Source of the DNA: an uncultured Actinomycetes bacterium
GTDB lineage: Bacteria; Actinomycetota; Actinomycetes; Nanopelagicales; Nanopelagicaceae
Length of the DNA: 23,648 nucleotides
Reading direction: 5' to 3'
Assembly (NCBI GenBank): GCA_903928395.1
Contig: CAIYQS010000072.1
Location: 1 to 23,648 of the forward strand
A program made the position numbers and the translations under genes. Shown here piece after piece: positions 1-6,649 of this stretch. The notes beneath the pieces were generated by a model. That model was not told the origin of the DNA. It searched no databases and saw nothing but the letters and a program-made list of their open reading frames with translations. The stretch's first letter is position 1. Every line of letters starts with the position of its first letter.

Positions 1-1
1 A

Positions 2-37
2 ATTAGGTCTGACACAGTATCCGAGCCTACGATGTAA
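2..37 (+). CDS. Possible 3' end of an upstream gene (partial)
   Basis: An open frame enters from the left edge and ends at TAA 35-37, two bases before the GTG of pgsA, giving a last peptide of about 11 residues ending in SEPTM. Such a short gap fits the tight packing of this cluster. In many actinobacteria a HIT-family gene precedes pgsA, but eleven residues are not enough to identify anything. A second frame stays open from base 3 to a TAA at 57-59, so even the choice of frame is uncertain. Confidence 0.25.
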   Translation: MRSDTVSEPTM

Positions 38-39
38 TC

Positions 40-642
40 GTGATTTCAGCTTCGATTAAGGCGCCGGTGACAAAAGTCGTTACCCCACTTTGTCGTTGGC
101 TACTGAAGGTTGGGGTTTCGGCCAATTTGCTGAGTGCCATCGGAGGCGTAGGCGCAAGCCTGAGTGCAATTATATTTTTCAGCCATGGAATTTATTTCTG
201 GGGAATGGTAATTACGTTATTTTTTATTCTTTTCGATCTGCTCGATGGCACATTGGCTCGAATGAGCGAAACCGGTGGTTCAAAATGGGGCGCGCTTCTG
301 GATTCAACGCTGGATCGTATTTCTGATGCTGCTGTATTGGGTTCAGTCGCCTATTTCTTGATGAAGAGTCATGATCGACTGGTTCCAGTTCTGATAATTG
401 CGCTTGTCGCGGGAGGTCTGGTGTCCTACATCAAAGCACGGGCCGAAGGATTGGGCATTCCGTGCAACGGGGGTCTTGCAGAGCGAACCGACCGGCTGAT
501 CATTATTTTCGTAGCCCTTGGGTTTGCGGGTTTAGGAGTCCCGTATGTGTTAGCAGTTGGTGCCTGGTTACTCGCTGTTGCAAGTGTATACACGGTCTGT
601 GAAAGGTTGGCGATTGTTTATCGCGCAACGTTGAAGGTCTAG
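40..642 (+). CDS. pgsA: Phosphatidylinositol phosphate synthase (CDP-alcohol phosphatidyltransferase)
   Basis: This integral membrane enzyme joins CDP-diacylglycerol to inositol phosphate, giving phosphatidylinositol phosphate, the precursor of phosphatidylinositol and of its mannosides. The 200-residue protein carries the CDP-alcohol phosphotransferase signature at residues 66-92: D66, D69-G70, A73-R74, G84, D88 and D92, the metal and CDP-binding residues of the family. Hydrophobic segments lie around 30-65, 95-125 and 150-185. The pattern SYIKARAE near 128-135 and the N-terminal region resemble the mycobacterial enzyme Rv2612c. The GTG at 40 is chosen because the protein then starts like that homologue; no clear Shine-Dalgarno (SD) sequence precedes it. 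It is followed after two bases by the PIM acyltransferase and then by pimA, which supports inositol rather than glycerol phosphate as the substrate. Confidence 0.93.
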   Translation: MISASIKAPVTKVVTPLCRWLLKVGVSANLLSAIGGVGASLSAIIFFSHGIYFWGMVITLFFILFDLLDGTLARMSETGGSKWGALLDSTLDRISDAAVLGSVAYFLMKSHDRLVPVLIIALVAGGLVSYIKARAEGLGIPCNGGLAERTDRLIIIFVALGFAGLGVPYVLAVGAWLLAVASVYTVCERLAIVYRATLKV

Positions 643-644
643 GG

Positions 645-1526
645 ATGTCACCCACCTACATCGGGTATTTTGTTGCCTGGAAATTATTGGGTTTTCTTCC
701 GGAGCCACGCGCTTACGCCCTCATGGATTGGTTAGCCGATCAAATAACAAAACGAAATCCCTCCGGCGTGCAACGGCTTCGGTCTAATTACCTACGGGTC
801 CGTCCTGACCTCGCTGAGCCAGAATTACAAGCTGCCGTTAAAGCAGGGATGCGGTCATACCTTCGATATTGGTGCGACACTTTTCGGTTACCGAAGTGGA
901 GCCACGAACAAATAGTTAATCGAGTTACCGTGATAAATGACCATCTGCTTCGAGATGCGCTTGCTGCCGGTACGGGAGCTATCGTCTCACTTCCGCACGC
1001 TGGAAATTGGGATCACGCCGGTGCGTATTACTGCGAAACCGGTGCTCCCATCGTTACGGTTGCAGAGCACCTGGAGCCAGAGCGATTATTTAGAAAATTT
1101 TTGGCATATCGTGAATCACTTGGAATGGAAGTCCTCGATGCCAGCGCGCGCTCGCTGGGAACGCTTTCCCAGCGACTTAGACAGGGTCGCCTGATCGCCC
1201 TCGTAGCCGACCGTGATCTCTCCAAGAATGGCGTAGATGTAACATTTTTCGGTCACCCGGCTCGCATGCCAGCAGGTCCAGCTGTCCTTTCCATACAGAC
1301 GGGTGCTCCTTTATTGACGGCATTTGTGCGCTATTTGGAATCTGGGATAGAAATTACATTCGAACCGGCTATTGAAGTTCCAAGCGAAGGAAAACAATCA
1401 GAAAAGATTGCCCAGATGATTCAAGAGAGTGCGGCGAGGCTAGAGCAACACTTAACGTGTCATGTTACTGATTGGCACATGTTGCAGCGCATCTGGATTG
1501 ATGGAGACTTCAAGGAGCGAGAATGA
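645..1526 (+). CDS. patA: Phosphatidylinositol mannoside acyltransferase (LpxL/HtrB superfamily)
   Basis: The product is predicted to transfer an acyl chain to the mannose of phosphatidylinositol mannosides at the cytoplasmic face of the membrane. The 293-residue protein belongs to the LpxL/HtrB-like acyltransferases. It has the HX4D catalytic motif as HAGNWD at residues 118-123, and a downstream block around ADRD and FFGHPARMPAGPA (about 188-212), typical of the family. The identification as PatA rather than another lauroyl-type acyltransferase rests on its position between the PIP synthase and pimA, the same order as mycobacterial Rv2612c-Rv2611c-Rv2610c. ATG 645 has GAAGG at 633-637 seven bases upstream, within pgsA. 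The stop overlaps the pimA start by four bases (ATGA), so translation is probably coupled. A strong intragenic hairpin at 1153-1174 is listed separately. Confidence 0.9.
   Translation: MSPTYIGYFVAWKLLGFLPEPRAYALMDWLADQITKRNPSGVQRLRSNYLRVRPDLAEPELQAAVKAGMRSYLRYWCDTFRLPKWSHEQIVNRVTVINDHLLRDALAAGTGAIVSLPHAGNWDHAGAYYCETGAPIVTVAEHLEPERLFRKFLAYRESLGMEVLDASARSLGTLSQRLRQGRLIALVADRDLSKNGVDVTFFGHPARMPAGPAVLSIQTGAPLLTAFVRYLESGIEITFEPAIEVPSEGKQSEKIAQMIQESAARLEQHLTCHVTDWHMLQRIWIDGDFKERE
1141..1174 (+). repeat. Intragenic inverted repeats in patA with alternative pairing
   Basis: CGCTGGGAA (1153-1161) and TTCCCAGCG (1166-1174) form a perfect 9-bp stem around the loop CGCT. CCAGCG at 1141-1146 can instead pair with CGCTGG at 1153-1158, so two hairpins compete for one arm. 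The element lies fully inside codons of patA. A 9-bp stem with a short loop is expected by chance about once in two windows of this size, so function is doubtful. Confidence 0.4.
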
Positions 1527-2713
1527 GTGAGCGAACCTTGAGGATTGGGCTTGTATGCCCCTACGGCTGGGATATTCCTGGCGGCGTTCAAATACATATT
1601 AGGGAACTCGCCGAACACTTCATCGCACAAGGACATTCCGTTTCAGTAATTGCACCAGTGGCAGACGACGATCTGATCACAGATACCTGGTTAGTCAACG
1701 CTGGACGTCCCGTCCCAATTCCATTCAATGGATCCGTTGCGAGAGTTTTATTTGGCCCTATCGCATCTTCTCGAGTTCGCCAGTGGATAGCTCAGAGTGA
1801 TTTCGACGTTCTGCATCTACACGAACCGGGAATCCCCTCAATTTCCCTTCTTGCCTGCTGGGCAGCTGAAGGTGCAATGGTCGGTACTTTTCACGCGTCA
1901 ACTCCAAAGATGCGCGCGATTGCATCTGTCAGTCCCTTGATAGAACCCATGATTGAAAAATTGAGCGCTCGAATTGCCGTTAGTGAGATGGCTCAAGCAA
2001 CCCTCAATAATCTTTATGGGACCGAGGCGGTGGTTATCCCTAATGGAATAGATTGCGAGAAATTTGGACGCGCATATCGAGAAGCGAAGGATAAACGAGA
2101 TTCGCGAAAGAATCCCACGAGGATTGGATTTTTGGGACGCTTTGAAGAGACTCGTAAAGGACTCCCTCTTCTTATTGAAGCGCTCCCGAAGGTGATAAAA
2201 GTTATTCCTGATTTAGAGCTGGTGGTGGCAGGCCCGGGGGATCCGGAAAAGATTTTAGCTAGATTAGATCCGACGCTTGCTCGTCACGTTAAATTTCTGG
2301 GGCGACTTTCAGAAATAGAGAAGGTGGATTTTCTCGCCAGCATCGACCTCTATTTAGCTCCAAATACCGGCGGCGAATCATTTGGAATTATTCTCGCTGA
2401 AGCAATGGCATCGGGTACGCCAGTGTTAGCCAGTGATATCCCAGCATTCGTAGATTTATTGGCAGTTGGCGATTGTGGCGAAACATTTACTTCCGAAGAT
2501 CCCGTCGCACTAGCCCGATCAATCATCCAACTTCTTAAGAACCCAACGCGATTGCAACAACTTGCTGAGAATGGGGTGGATAGCGCGATTCGGTTCGACT
2601 GGGGGAGTGTTGCATCCCAGATAATGAGTGTCTATGAAGTAGCCATGACCGGGCAGGGCAAGGTCGCCGTCGGTTCCGAAAATGCCAGCTGGAAGAAGGG
2701 TAGGGATCGATGA
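1523..2713 (+). CDS. pimA: Phosphatidyl-myo-inositol mannosyltransferase PimA (GT4 family)
   Basis: PimA catalyses the first committed step of phosphatidylinositol mannoside synthesis, transferring mannose from GDP-mannose to the inositol of phosphatidylinositol on the inner leaflet. The 396-residue protein has a GT-B layout. The N-terminal half begins with CPYGWDIPGGVQIH, including the glycine-rich acceptor loop, and continues with VPIPFNGSVAR (about 64-74), LHLHEP (97-102) and TFHAST with H124. The C-terminal half binds the nucleotide sugar, with R206 and K212 in GRFEETRKG and the EX7E motif from E285 to E293 in GGESFGIILAE. These blocks match mycobacterial Rv2610c closely. ATG 1523 has AAGGAG at 1512-1517 and overlaps the patA stop as ATGA. 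Its own stop overlaps the next gene in the same way. Confidence 0.95.
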   Translation: MSERTLRIGLVCPYGWDIPGGVQIHIRELAEHFIAQGHSVSVIAPVADDDLITDTWLVNAGRPVPIPFNGSVARVLFGPIASSRVRQWIAQSDFDVLHLHEPGIPSISLLACWAAEGAMVGTFHASTPKMRAIASVSPLIEPMIEKLSARIAVSEMAQATLNNLYGTEAVVIPNGIDCEKFGRAYREAKDKRDSRKNPTRIGFLGRFEETRKGLPLLIEALPKVIKVIPDLELVVAGPGDPEKILARLDPTLARHVKFLGRLSEIEKVDFLASIDLYLAPNTGGESFGIILAEAMASGTPVLASDIPAFVDLLAVGDCGETFTSEDPVALARSIIQLLKNPTRLQQLAENGVDSAIRFDWGSVASQIMSVYEVAMTGQGKVAVGSENASWKKGRDR

Positions 2714-3210
2714 ACTTCATTTTGGTTGCTCTCGTCGTTTTGATCTTTGCCTGGTATCTCTCGTTCTCGGCTTCTAGGTTAGATCGACTCCATCACCGCG
2801 TTGAAACTTCATGGGAACACTTGGATGCATTGCTTCAACGTCGGGCAGCACTCGCCCTTGAAATTTCACATCAAGTTGATTTGGATCCCGCAACAGATTT
2901 AATCTTGAGGCAGTCAGCTTATGTCAGCCGCGAGGAAGCAATCGTTGACCGCAATGATGCAGAGAGATCACTCTCGGAGTCATTGACCTTTCTCCGCGAC
3001 TCCGCACACAATGGCGAGGTTTCGATTTCGGTTCCACTCCTCGATGAACTTACGAACCTAACTGAGAAAATTAACCTGGCTATCGCGATTCATTTAGAAG
3101 GAGTTAAATCGGTTGCAAAATTGCGATCCAAATTTATCTATCGGTTATTCCATCTTGCAGGTAAAGCAAAGCTACCCCGGATCTACTCTTTTGAAGAGGA
3201 CTCGTTATGA
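2710..3210 (+). CDS. Small LemA-like, N-terminally anchored membrane protein
   Basis: I cannot assign a reaction. The 166-residue product has one hydrophobic segment at residues 3-21, then a charged, probably all-helical remainder. Residues 23-52 (RLDRLHHRVETSWEHLDALLQRRAALALEIS region) resemble the start of LemA-type proteins: one N-terminal helix, a short RLD/RLH turn, then a W..LD..L.RR helix. From memory, mycobacterial Rv2609c, next to pimA, starts similarly but carries a Nudix domain. No Nudix box (GX5EX7REUXEEXGU) is present here, and the protein ends about where that domain would begin. ATG 2710 follows AAGGG at 2696-2700 and overlaps the pimA stop (ATGA); its stop overlaps the next start too. 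Strict coupling suggests a role in envelope lipid metabolism. Function is unknown. Confidence 0.7.
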   Translation: MNFILVALVVLIFAWYLSFSASRLDRLHHRVETSWEHLDALLQRRAALALEISHQVDLDPATDLILRQSAYVSREEAIVDRNDAERSLSESLTFLRDSAHNGEVSISVPLLDELTNLTEKINLAIAIHLEGVKSVAKLRSKFIYRLFHLAGKAKLPRIYSFEEDSL

Positions 3211-4259
3211 AACAAGCTTCACCGAAATCACATCACTCAAAAAAAATTGCTGGGATGGGATTGGCACTTGGAATGACCCTTGTGCTTGTTGGTTGTGGAA
3301 CCGGAGCAAAAGCGCCGTCGAAGCCAGCCGTTGTGATTCCAACCAATGCACTGACCGGATTGCCCGGGATCAACGGACCGGTGCTCTTCGTTAAAGTTGA
3401 TGATACCCAACCTGCTCACCCTCAGATTGGCCTCGATAGCGCTGACGTTATTTACATCGAACAAGTCGAAGGCGGGCTTACACGGCTTGCTGCGGTTTTC
3501 AGTAACAAATTACCAGCAGAAATTGGCCCGGTTCGCTCCGCTCGAATAAGTGATATAGATCTGATGGCTAACTATGGACATGTAGGAATGGCATACAGCG
3601 GAGCGCAAACGCTATTTCTTCCGGTGCTACGCGCTGCAAATATTGAAGATATCGGCGCTGACACCGAGCCGGCCTCAATATTTTCGCGTGATCCAGCCCG
3701 ACAATCGCCAACTAATTTGTTGGTTAATCCCTCCGCGCTCCTTCACAAATCTATAAACGTTGAACACCGAACGATTGTCATCGCCAAGTCTGTTGGCTGG
3801 AAATTTGGGCCACTGCCAGCGGGCGGAGTCGCGATTAAGAGCGCAGAGGTCAAATGGCCTGCCGGTAAGTACAAGGCAGTTTGGTCAACAAGTCAGAAAC
3901 GTTGGAACTTGGTTTATGACGGTACTCCCGACATAGCTGCTGATGGCAAGCGGTTAGGTTCTCCAACCTTCCTTATTCAAGAGGTGAGCATTACACCTTC
4001 GATCTATCATGACCATAACGGGAGCTATACCCCCTTTAGTAACACGATTGGGTCCGGAACGGGCTATCTATTGCGGGACGGAGAAGAAATTCCGGTTTAT
4101 TGGAATCGGGTCTCAGCTCTAGAGCCAACTACCTGGACACTCAAGGATGGTTCACCCGCGTACTTCCCTCCTGGACAGGTCTGGATAGCCCTTACAGACC
4201 AAGTGCCGACCTTTGTCTTCGCTGGTCTGAGTACGCCAGCACCTACCGCTACAAAGTAG
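3207..4259 (+). CDS. DUF3048 domain lipoprotein (YerB-like)
   Basis: The 350-residue product starts with a basic N-terminus (KSHHSKK), a hydrophobic stretch at about 14-29 and a lipobox ending LVGC at C30, so it should be exported and lipid-anchored outside the cytoplasmic membrane. The mature part shows features I associate with DUF3048: PVLFVKVDD near 50-58, the stretch DVIYIEQVEGGLTRLAAVF near 78-96, and the block IGPVRSARISDIDL near 103-116. The second half, with GTGYLLRDGEEIPVYW and the DGSPAYFPPGQVWIAL region, fits the C-terminal DUF3048 module. Family function is not established. ATG 3207 lies just after a purine-rich GAAGAGGA (3193-3200) and overlaps the preceding gene (ATGA), making it the last gene of the PIM-type operon. 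Its TAG stop is also part of a candidate -10 element for pdxS. Confidence 0.85.
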   Translation: MKQASPKSHHSKKIAGMGLALGMTLVLVGCGTGAKAPSKPAVVIPTNALTGLPGINGPVLFVKVDDTQPAHPQIGLDSADVIYIEQVEGGLTRLAAVFSNKLPAEIGPVRSARISDIDLMANYGHVGMAYSGAQTLFLPVLRAANIEDIGADTEPASIFSRDPARQSPTNLLVNPSALLHKSINVEHRTIVIAKSVGWKFGPLPAGGVAIKSAEVKWPAGKYKAVWSTSQKRWNLVYDGTPDIAADGKRLGSPTFLIQEVSITPSIYHDHNGSYTPFSNTIGSGTGYLLRDGEEIPVYWNRVSALEPTTWTLKDGSPAYFPPGQVWIALTDQVPTFVFAGLSTPAPTATK

Positions 4260-4321
4260 ACTAGAACTCTTGCCCCAGGGCAGTTGCCCGAATGGGCAGA
4301 AGATTCGCGCGAGGAGAAGAG
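4257..4321 (+). promoter_or_regulatory. pdxS leader: candidate -10 and tandem TGCCC/GGGCA hairpins
   Basis: TAGACT at 4257-4262 fits an actinobacterial -10 (TANNNT) and its TAG is the stop codon of the DUF3048 gene; no good -35 is seen. Transcription from it would start near 4269-4270. Next comes TGCCC-CA-GGGCA (4271-4282) and then TGCCC-GAAT-GGGCA (4285-4298). The four arms can pair locally, or the outer two and the inner two can pair, giving exclusive structures. The SD GAGGAG (4311-4316) follows. The promoter and the regulatory role are inferred. Confidence 0.45.
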
Positions 4322-5221
4322 ATGTCTGAGAACACGGCAAAGGCGACTGGAACCGGTCGCGTCAAACGCGGCATGGCCGAAATGCTCAAGGGCGGCGTCA
4401 TCATGGACGTGGTTAACGTCGAGCAAGCAAAAATCGCCGAGGATGCTGGCGCAGTTGCGGTAATGGCACTAGAACGTGTCCCTGCCGATATACGCGCACA
4501 GGGTGGAGTTGCCCGGATGTCAGATCCAGACATGATTGAAAAGATCCAAGCGGCTGTATCGATTCCCGTGATGGCGAAAGCGCGCATCGGACATTTCGTT
4601 GAGGCGCAGATCTTGCAGAGCCTCGGTGTGGATTACATTGACGAATCAGAGGTACTTACCCCAGCTGACTACGAGAACCATATAGATAAGTGGAATTTCA
4701 CGGTTCCCTTCGTGTGTGGTGCAACCAATTTGGGGGAGGCACTTCGTCGAATTAATGAGGGTGCCGCCATGATTCGCTCTAAAGGTGAAGCTGGGACAGG
4801 TGATGTTTCAAATGCCACGACGCATATGCGCAAGATCTCGCAAGAAATTCGGAGACTTACATCAATGCGTGAAGACGAACTTTATGTTGCCGCCAAGGAG
4901 ATTCAAGCTCCCTACGACTTGGTCATGGAAGTTGCTCAGACTGGAAAGTTGCCTGTGGTTCTGTTCACCGCTGGTGGAATCGCAACGCCTGCGGATGCCG
5001 CAATGATGATGCAGCTTGGCGCCGATGGAGTCTTCGTTGGATCCGGAATTTTCAAGTCCGGAAACCCTGCCGCGCGTGCAAGTGCTTGTGTCAAAGCCGT
5101 GACTTACTACACCGACGCTAAAGTAATAGCCGATGTGTCGCGTGGTTTGGGAGACGCCATGGTCGGTATCAACGTCGCCGATATTCCGGTTCCGCATCGT
5201 CTGGCAGAACGCGGCTGGTAA
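4322..5221 (+). CDS. pdxS: Pyridoxal 5'-phosphate synthase subunit PdxS
   Basis: PdxS is the (beta/alpha)8 synthase subunit of the DXP-independent pathway. It combines ribose 5-phosphate, glyceraldehyde 3-phosphate and ammonia from PdxT into pyridoxal phosphate, working as a dodecamer in the cytoplasm. With the start at 4322 the protein has 299 residues, the usual length. D29 (in GGVIMD), K86 (in PVMAKARIGH) and K154 (in RSKGEAGTGD) correspond to the catalytic aspartate and the two lysines that hold the intermediates. The GAAL-type helices and the C-terminal region ending AERGW are intact. An ATG at 4292 is in frame, but it would add ten atypical residues (MGRRFARGEE) and has no SD, whereas ATG 4322 has GAGGAG at 4311-4316 and gives the family-typical start. 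pdxT follows after 17 bases. Confidence 0.97.
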   Translation: MSENTAKATGTGRVKRGMAEMLKGGVIMDVVNVEQAKIAEDAGAVAVMALERVPADIRAQGGVARMSDPDMIEKIQAAVSIPVMAKARIGHFVEAQILQSLGVDYIDESEVLTPADYENHIDKWNFTVPFVCGATNLGEALRRINEGAAMIRSKGEAGTGDVSNATTHMRKISQEIRRLTSMREDELYVAAKEIQAPYDLVMEVAQTGKLPVVLFTAGGIATPADAAMMMQLGADGVFVGSGIFKSGNPAARASACVKAVTYYTDAKVIADVSRGLGDAMVGINVADIPVPHRLAERGW

Positions 5222-5238
5222 CGGTCGCCTCAGCTGAT

Positions 5239-5838
5239 ATGTTGGTTGGAGTTTTAGCGCTGCAAGGCGATTTTCGGGAGCACCTGCTTGCTCTTGCCGA
5301 GTGCGGTGTCGAAGCGATCCCTGTTAAACGACTTGCAGAAGTTAACCAGATCGATGCACTGGTGCTTCCCGGTGGTGAATCCACAACGATTGCCAAATTA
5401 GCCCGATCCTTTGGCTTATTCGATCGGATTTCAGAAAGAATTCATGCTGGTATGCCCACGTATGGATCGTGCGCCGGGATGATCCTTTTGGCTGATCGAC
5501 TCCTCGAGGGTGCAGTGGGTCAAGAAAGTTTTGGCGGTATGGACATTACGGTTCGTCGAAATGCCTTTGGCCGCCAGGTTGATTCTTTTGAGGCCGATTT
5601 AACCTTTAAAGGAATTACTGCCCCACCAATTCGGGCAATATTTATACGCGCTCCGTGGGTGGAAGCGATCGGATTAGGAGTCGAAGTTTTGGCTTCTGTC
5701 GAAATTGATGGAGAATTACACCCTGTCGCGGTTGCGCAAGGAAACTTGCTGGCGACCTCCTTTCATCCGGAGATTACTGGGGACAATCGCGTACATCGTT
5801 ACTTTGTTGAAAACGTTTGCAAAACGGCCGTCGCGTAA
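5239..5838 (+). CDS. pdxT: Pyridoxal 5'-phosphate synthase glutaminase subunit PdxT
   Basis: PdxT hydrolyses glutamine and channels ammonia to PdxS. The 199-residue protein is a class I (triad) glutamine amidotransferase. The nucleophile is C78 in YGSCAGM, and the other triad members are H176 and E178 in SFHPEITGD. GGEST at 45-49 forms the oxyanion-hole region, and the start MLVGVLALQGDFREH is the classic PdxT N-terminus, which fixes the start codon. No good SD lies in the 17-base gap after pdxS, so expression probably depends on coupling to pdxS. The length is normal and I see nothing missing. Vitamin B6 is therefore made de novo by the ribose 5-phosphate route. Confidence 0.97.
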   Translation: MLVGVLALQGDFREHLLALAECGVEAIPVKRLAEVNQIDALVLPGGESTTIAKLARSFGLFDRISERIHAGMPTYGSCAGMILLADRLLEGAVGQESFGGMDITVRRNAFGRQVDSFEADLTFKGITAPPIRAIFIRAPWVEAIGLGVEVLASVEIDGELHPVAVAQGNLLATSFHPEITGDNRVHRYFVENVCKTAVA

Positions 5839-5855
5839 CACTGCGCGCGTTCGAA

Positions 5856-5883
5856 TAGAGTGAGATCAAGGTTGGTGAATTAA
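5856..5883 (+). promoter_or_regulatory. Candidate -10 element and short leader for yebC
   Basis: The 45-base gap between pdxT and yebC holds TAGAGT at 5856-5861, a TANNNT match of the same type as others in this window. A start about seven bases downstream would leave a leader of around 16 bases that contains AAGG (5868-5871) as a weak SD for the ATG at 5884. I find no TTGACA-like -35 at a suitable distance, so this is only a candidate. Confidence 0.3.
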
Positions 5884-6639
5884 ATGTCAGGCCATTCCAA
5901 ATGGGCAACGACAAAGCACAAAAAGGCGGTCATCGACTCGCGTCGTGCCAAAAACTTTGCGAAATTAATTAAAGCTATTGAAATCGCGGCTCGAAATGGT
6001 GGTCCCGATATCGATGGTAATCCCACGCTTTTTGATGCGATCGCCAAAGCAAAGAAAAATTCTATGCCTGCCGACAATATCGAACGTGCGGTCAAACGCG
6101 GAGGGGGTCTCGAATCCGGAGGCGCTGATTGGCAAACAATCATGTACGAGGGATACGCACCTGGTGGGGTTGCATTGATGATCGAATGCTTAACGGATAG
6201 CCGAAATCGCGCTGCCTCCGAAGTTCGTGTAGCTGTCACGCGCAATGGTGGTTCTATGGCAGATCCTGGTTCCGTCTCATATATGTTTAATCGCAAGGGT
6301 GTGGTCATCGTAAATAAAGTTTCCGGTGTAACGGAGGATCGCATTTTGGAAGTTGTTCTCGATGCTGGTTGCGAAGAAGTAAATGATCTAGGTGATTCAT
6401 TCGAAATCGTGACTGAGCCAAGTGATCTTGTTTCCGTTCGCACCTCCTTGCAGGGAGCAGGAATCGACTATGAGTCCGCTGATACCTCTTTTCTTCCGAC
6501 TCTTTCCGTCCCGCTTGATGCCGAAACCGCTCTAAAAGTCTTCCATCTCATCGATGCCATTGAAGAGTTAGACGATGTCCAGAACGTGTATGGCAACTTT
6601 GATGTGTCTGACGAGGTAATGGCGAGTCTCGACGAATAG
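5884..6639 (+). CDS. yebC: YebC/TACO1 family protein
   Basis: YebC-family proteins have been described as transcriptional regulators and, for some members, as translation factors that help ribosomes through difficult proline stretches; which applies here cannot be told from sequence. The 251-residue protein starts MSGHSKWATTKHKKAVIDSR, the family hallmark, followed by ARNGGPDIDGNPTLFDAI (about 36-53) and NIERAVKRG (about 65-73). Later blocks such as YEGYAPGGVALMIECLTD and GSMADPGSVSYMF complete the three-domain layout. Length is normal. In many bacteria yebC sits directly before ruvC, as here. The gene probably has its own promoter in the short gap after pdxT. Confidence 0.95.
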   Translation: MSGHSKWATTKHKKAVIDSRRAKNFAKLIKAIEIAARNGGPDIDGNPTLFDAIAKAKKNSMPADNIERAVKRGGGLESGGADWQTIMYEGYAPGGVALMIECLTDSRNRAASEVRVAVTRNGGSMADPGSVSYMFNRKGVVIVNKVSGVTEDRILEVVLDAGCEEVNDLGDSFEIVTEPSDLVSVRTSLQGAGIDYESADTSFLPTLSVPLDAETALKVFHLIDAIEELDDVQNVYGNFDVSDEVMASLDE

Positions 6640-6649
6640 GCTTGCCAGC
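6637..6649 (+). promoter_or_regulatory. Leaderless-type -10 element of ruvC
   Basis: TAGGCT at 6637-6642 is followed by seven bases and then by the ATG of ruvC at 6650, so RNA starting at the usual distance from the -10 would begin at the A of the start codon. No SD-like sequence precedes this ATG, which agrees with a leaderless message. The TAG of the element is the stop codon of yebC. No -35 match is seen. Confidence 0.55.

Noticed and set aside
4292..4321. Upstream ATG for pdxS
   Set aside because: No SD, atypical added residues, and the codon lies inside the second leader hairpin; ATG 4322 has a good SD and the family N-terminus.
5880..6443. 187-codon open frame on the minus strand opposite yebC
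   Set aside because: yebC is a clear full-length family member on the plus strand; the antisense product is Ser/Arg/Thr-rich without recognisable motifs, as expected for a shadow frame.
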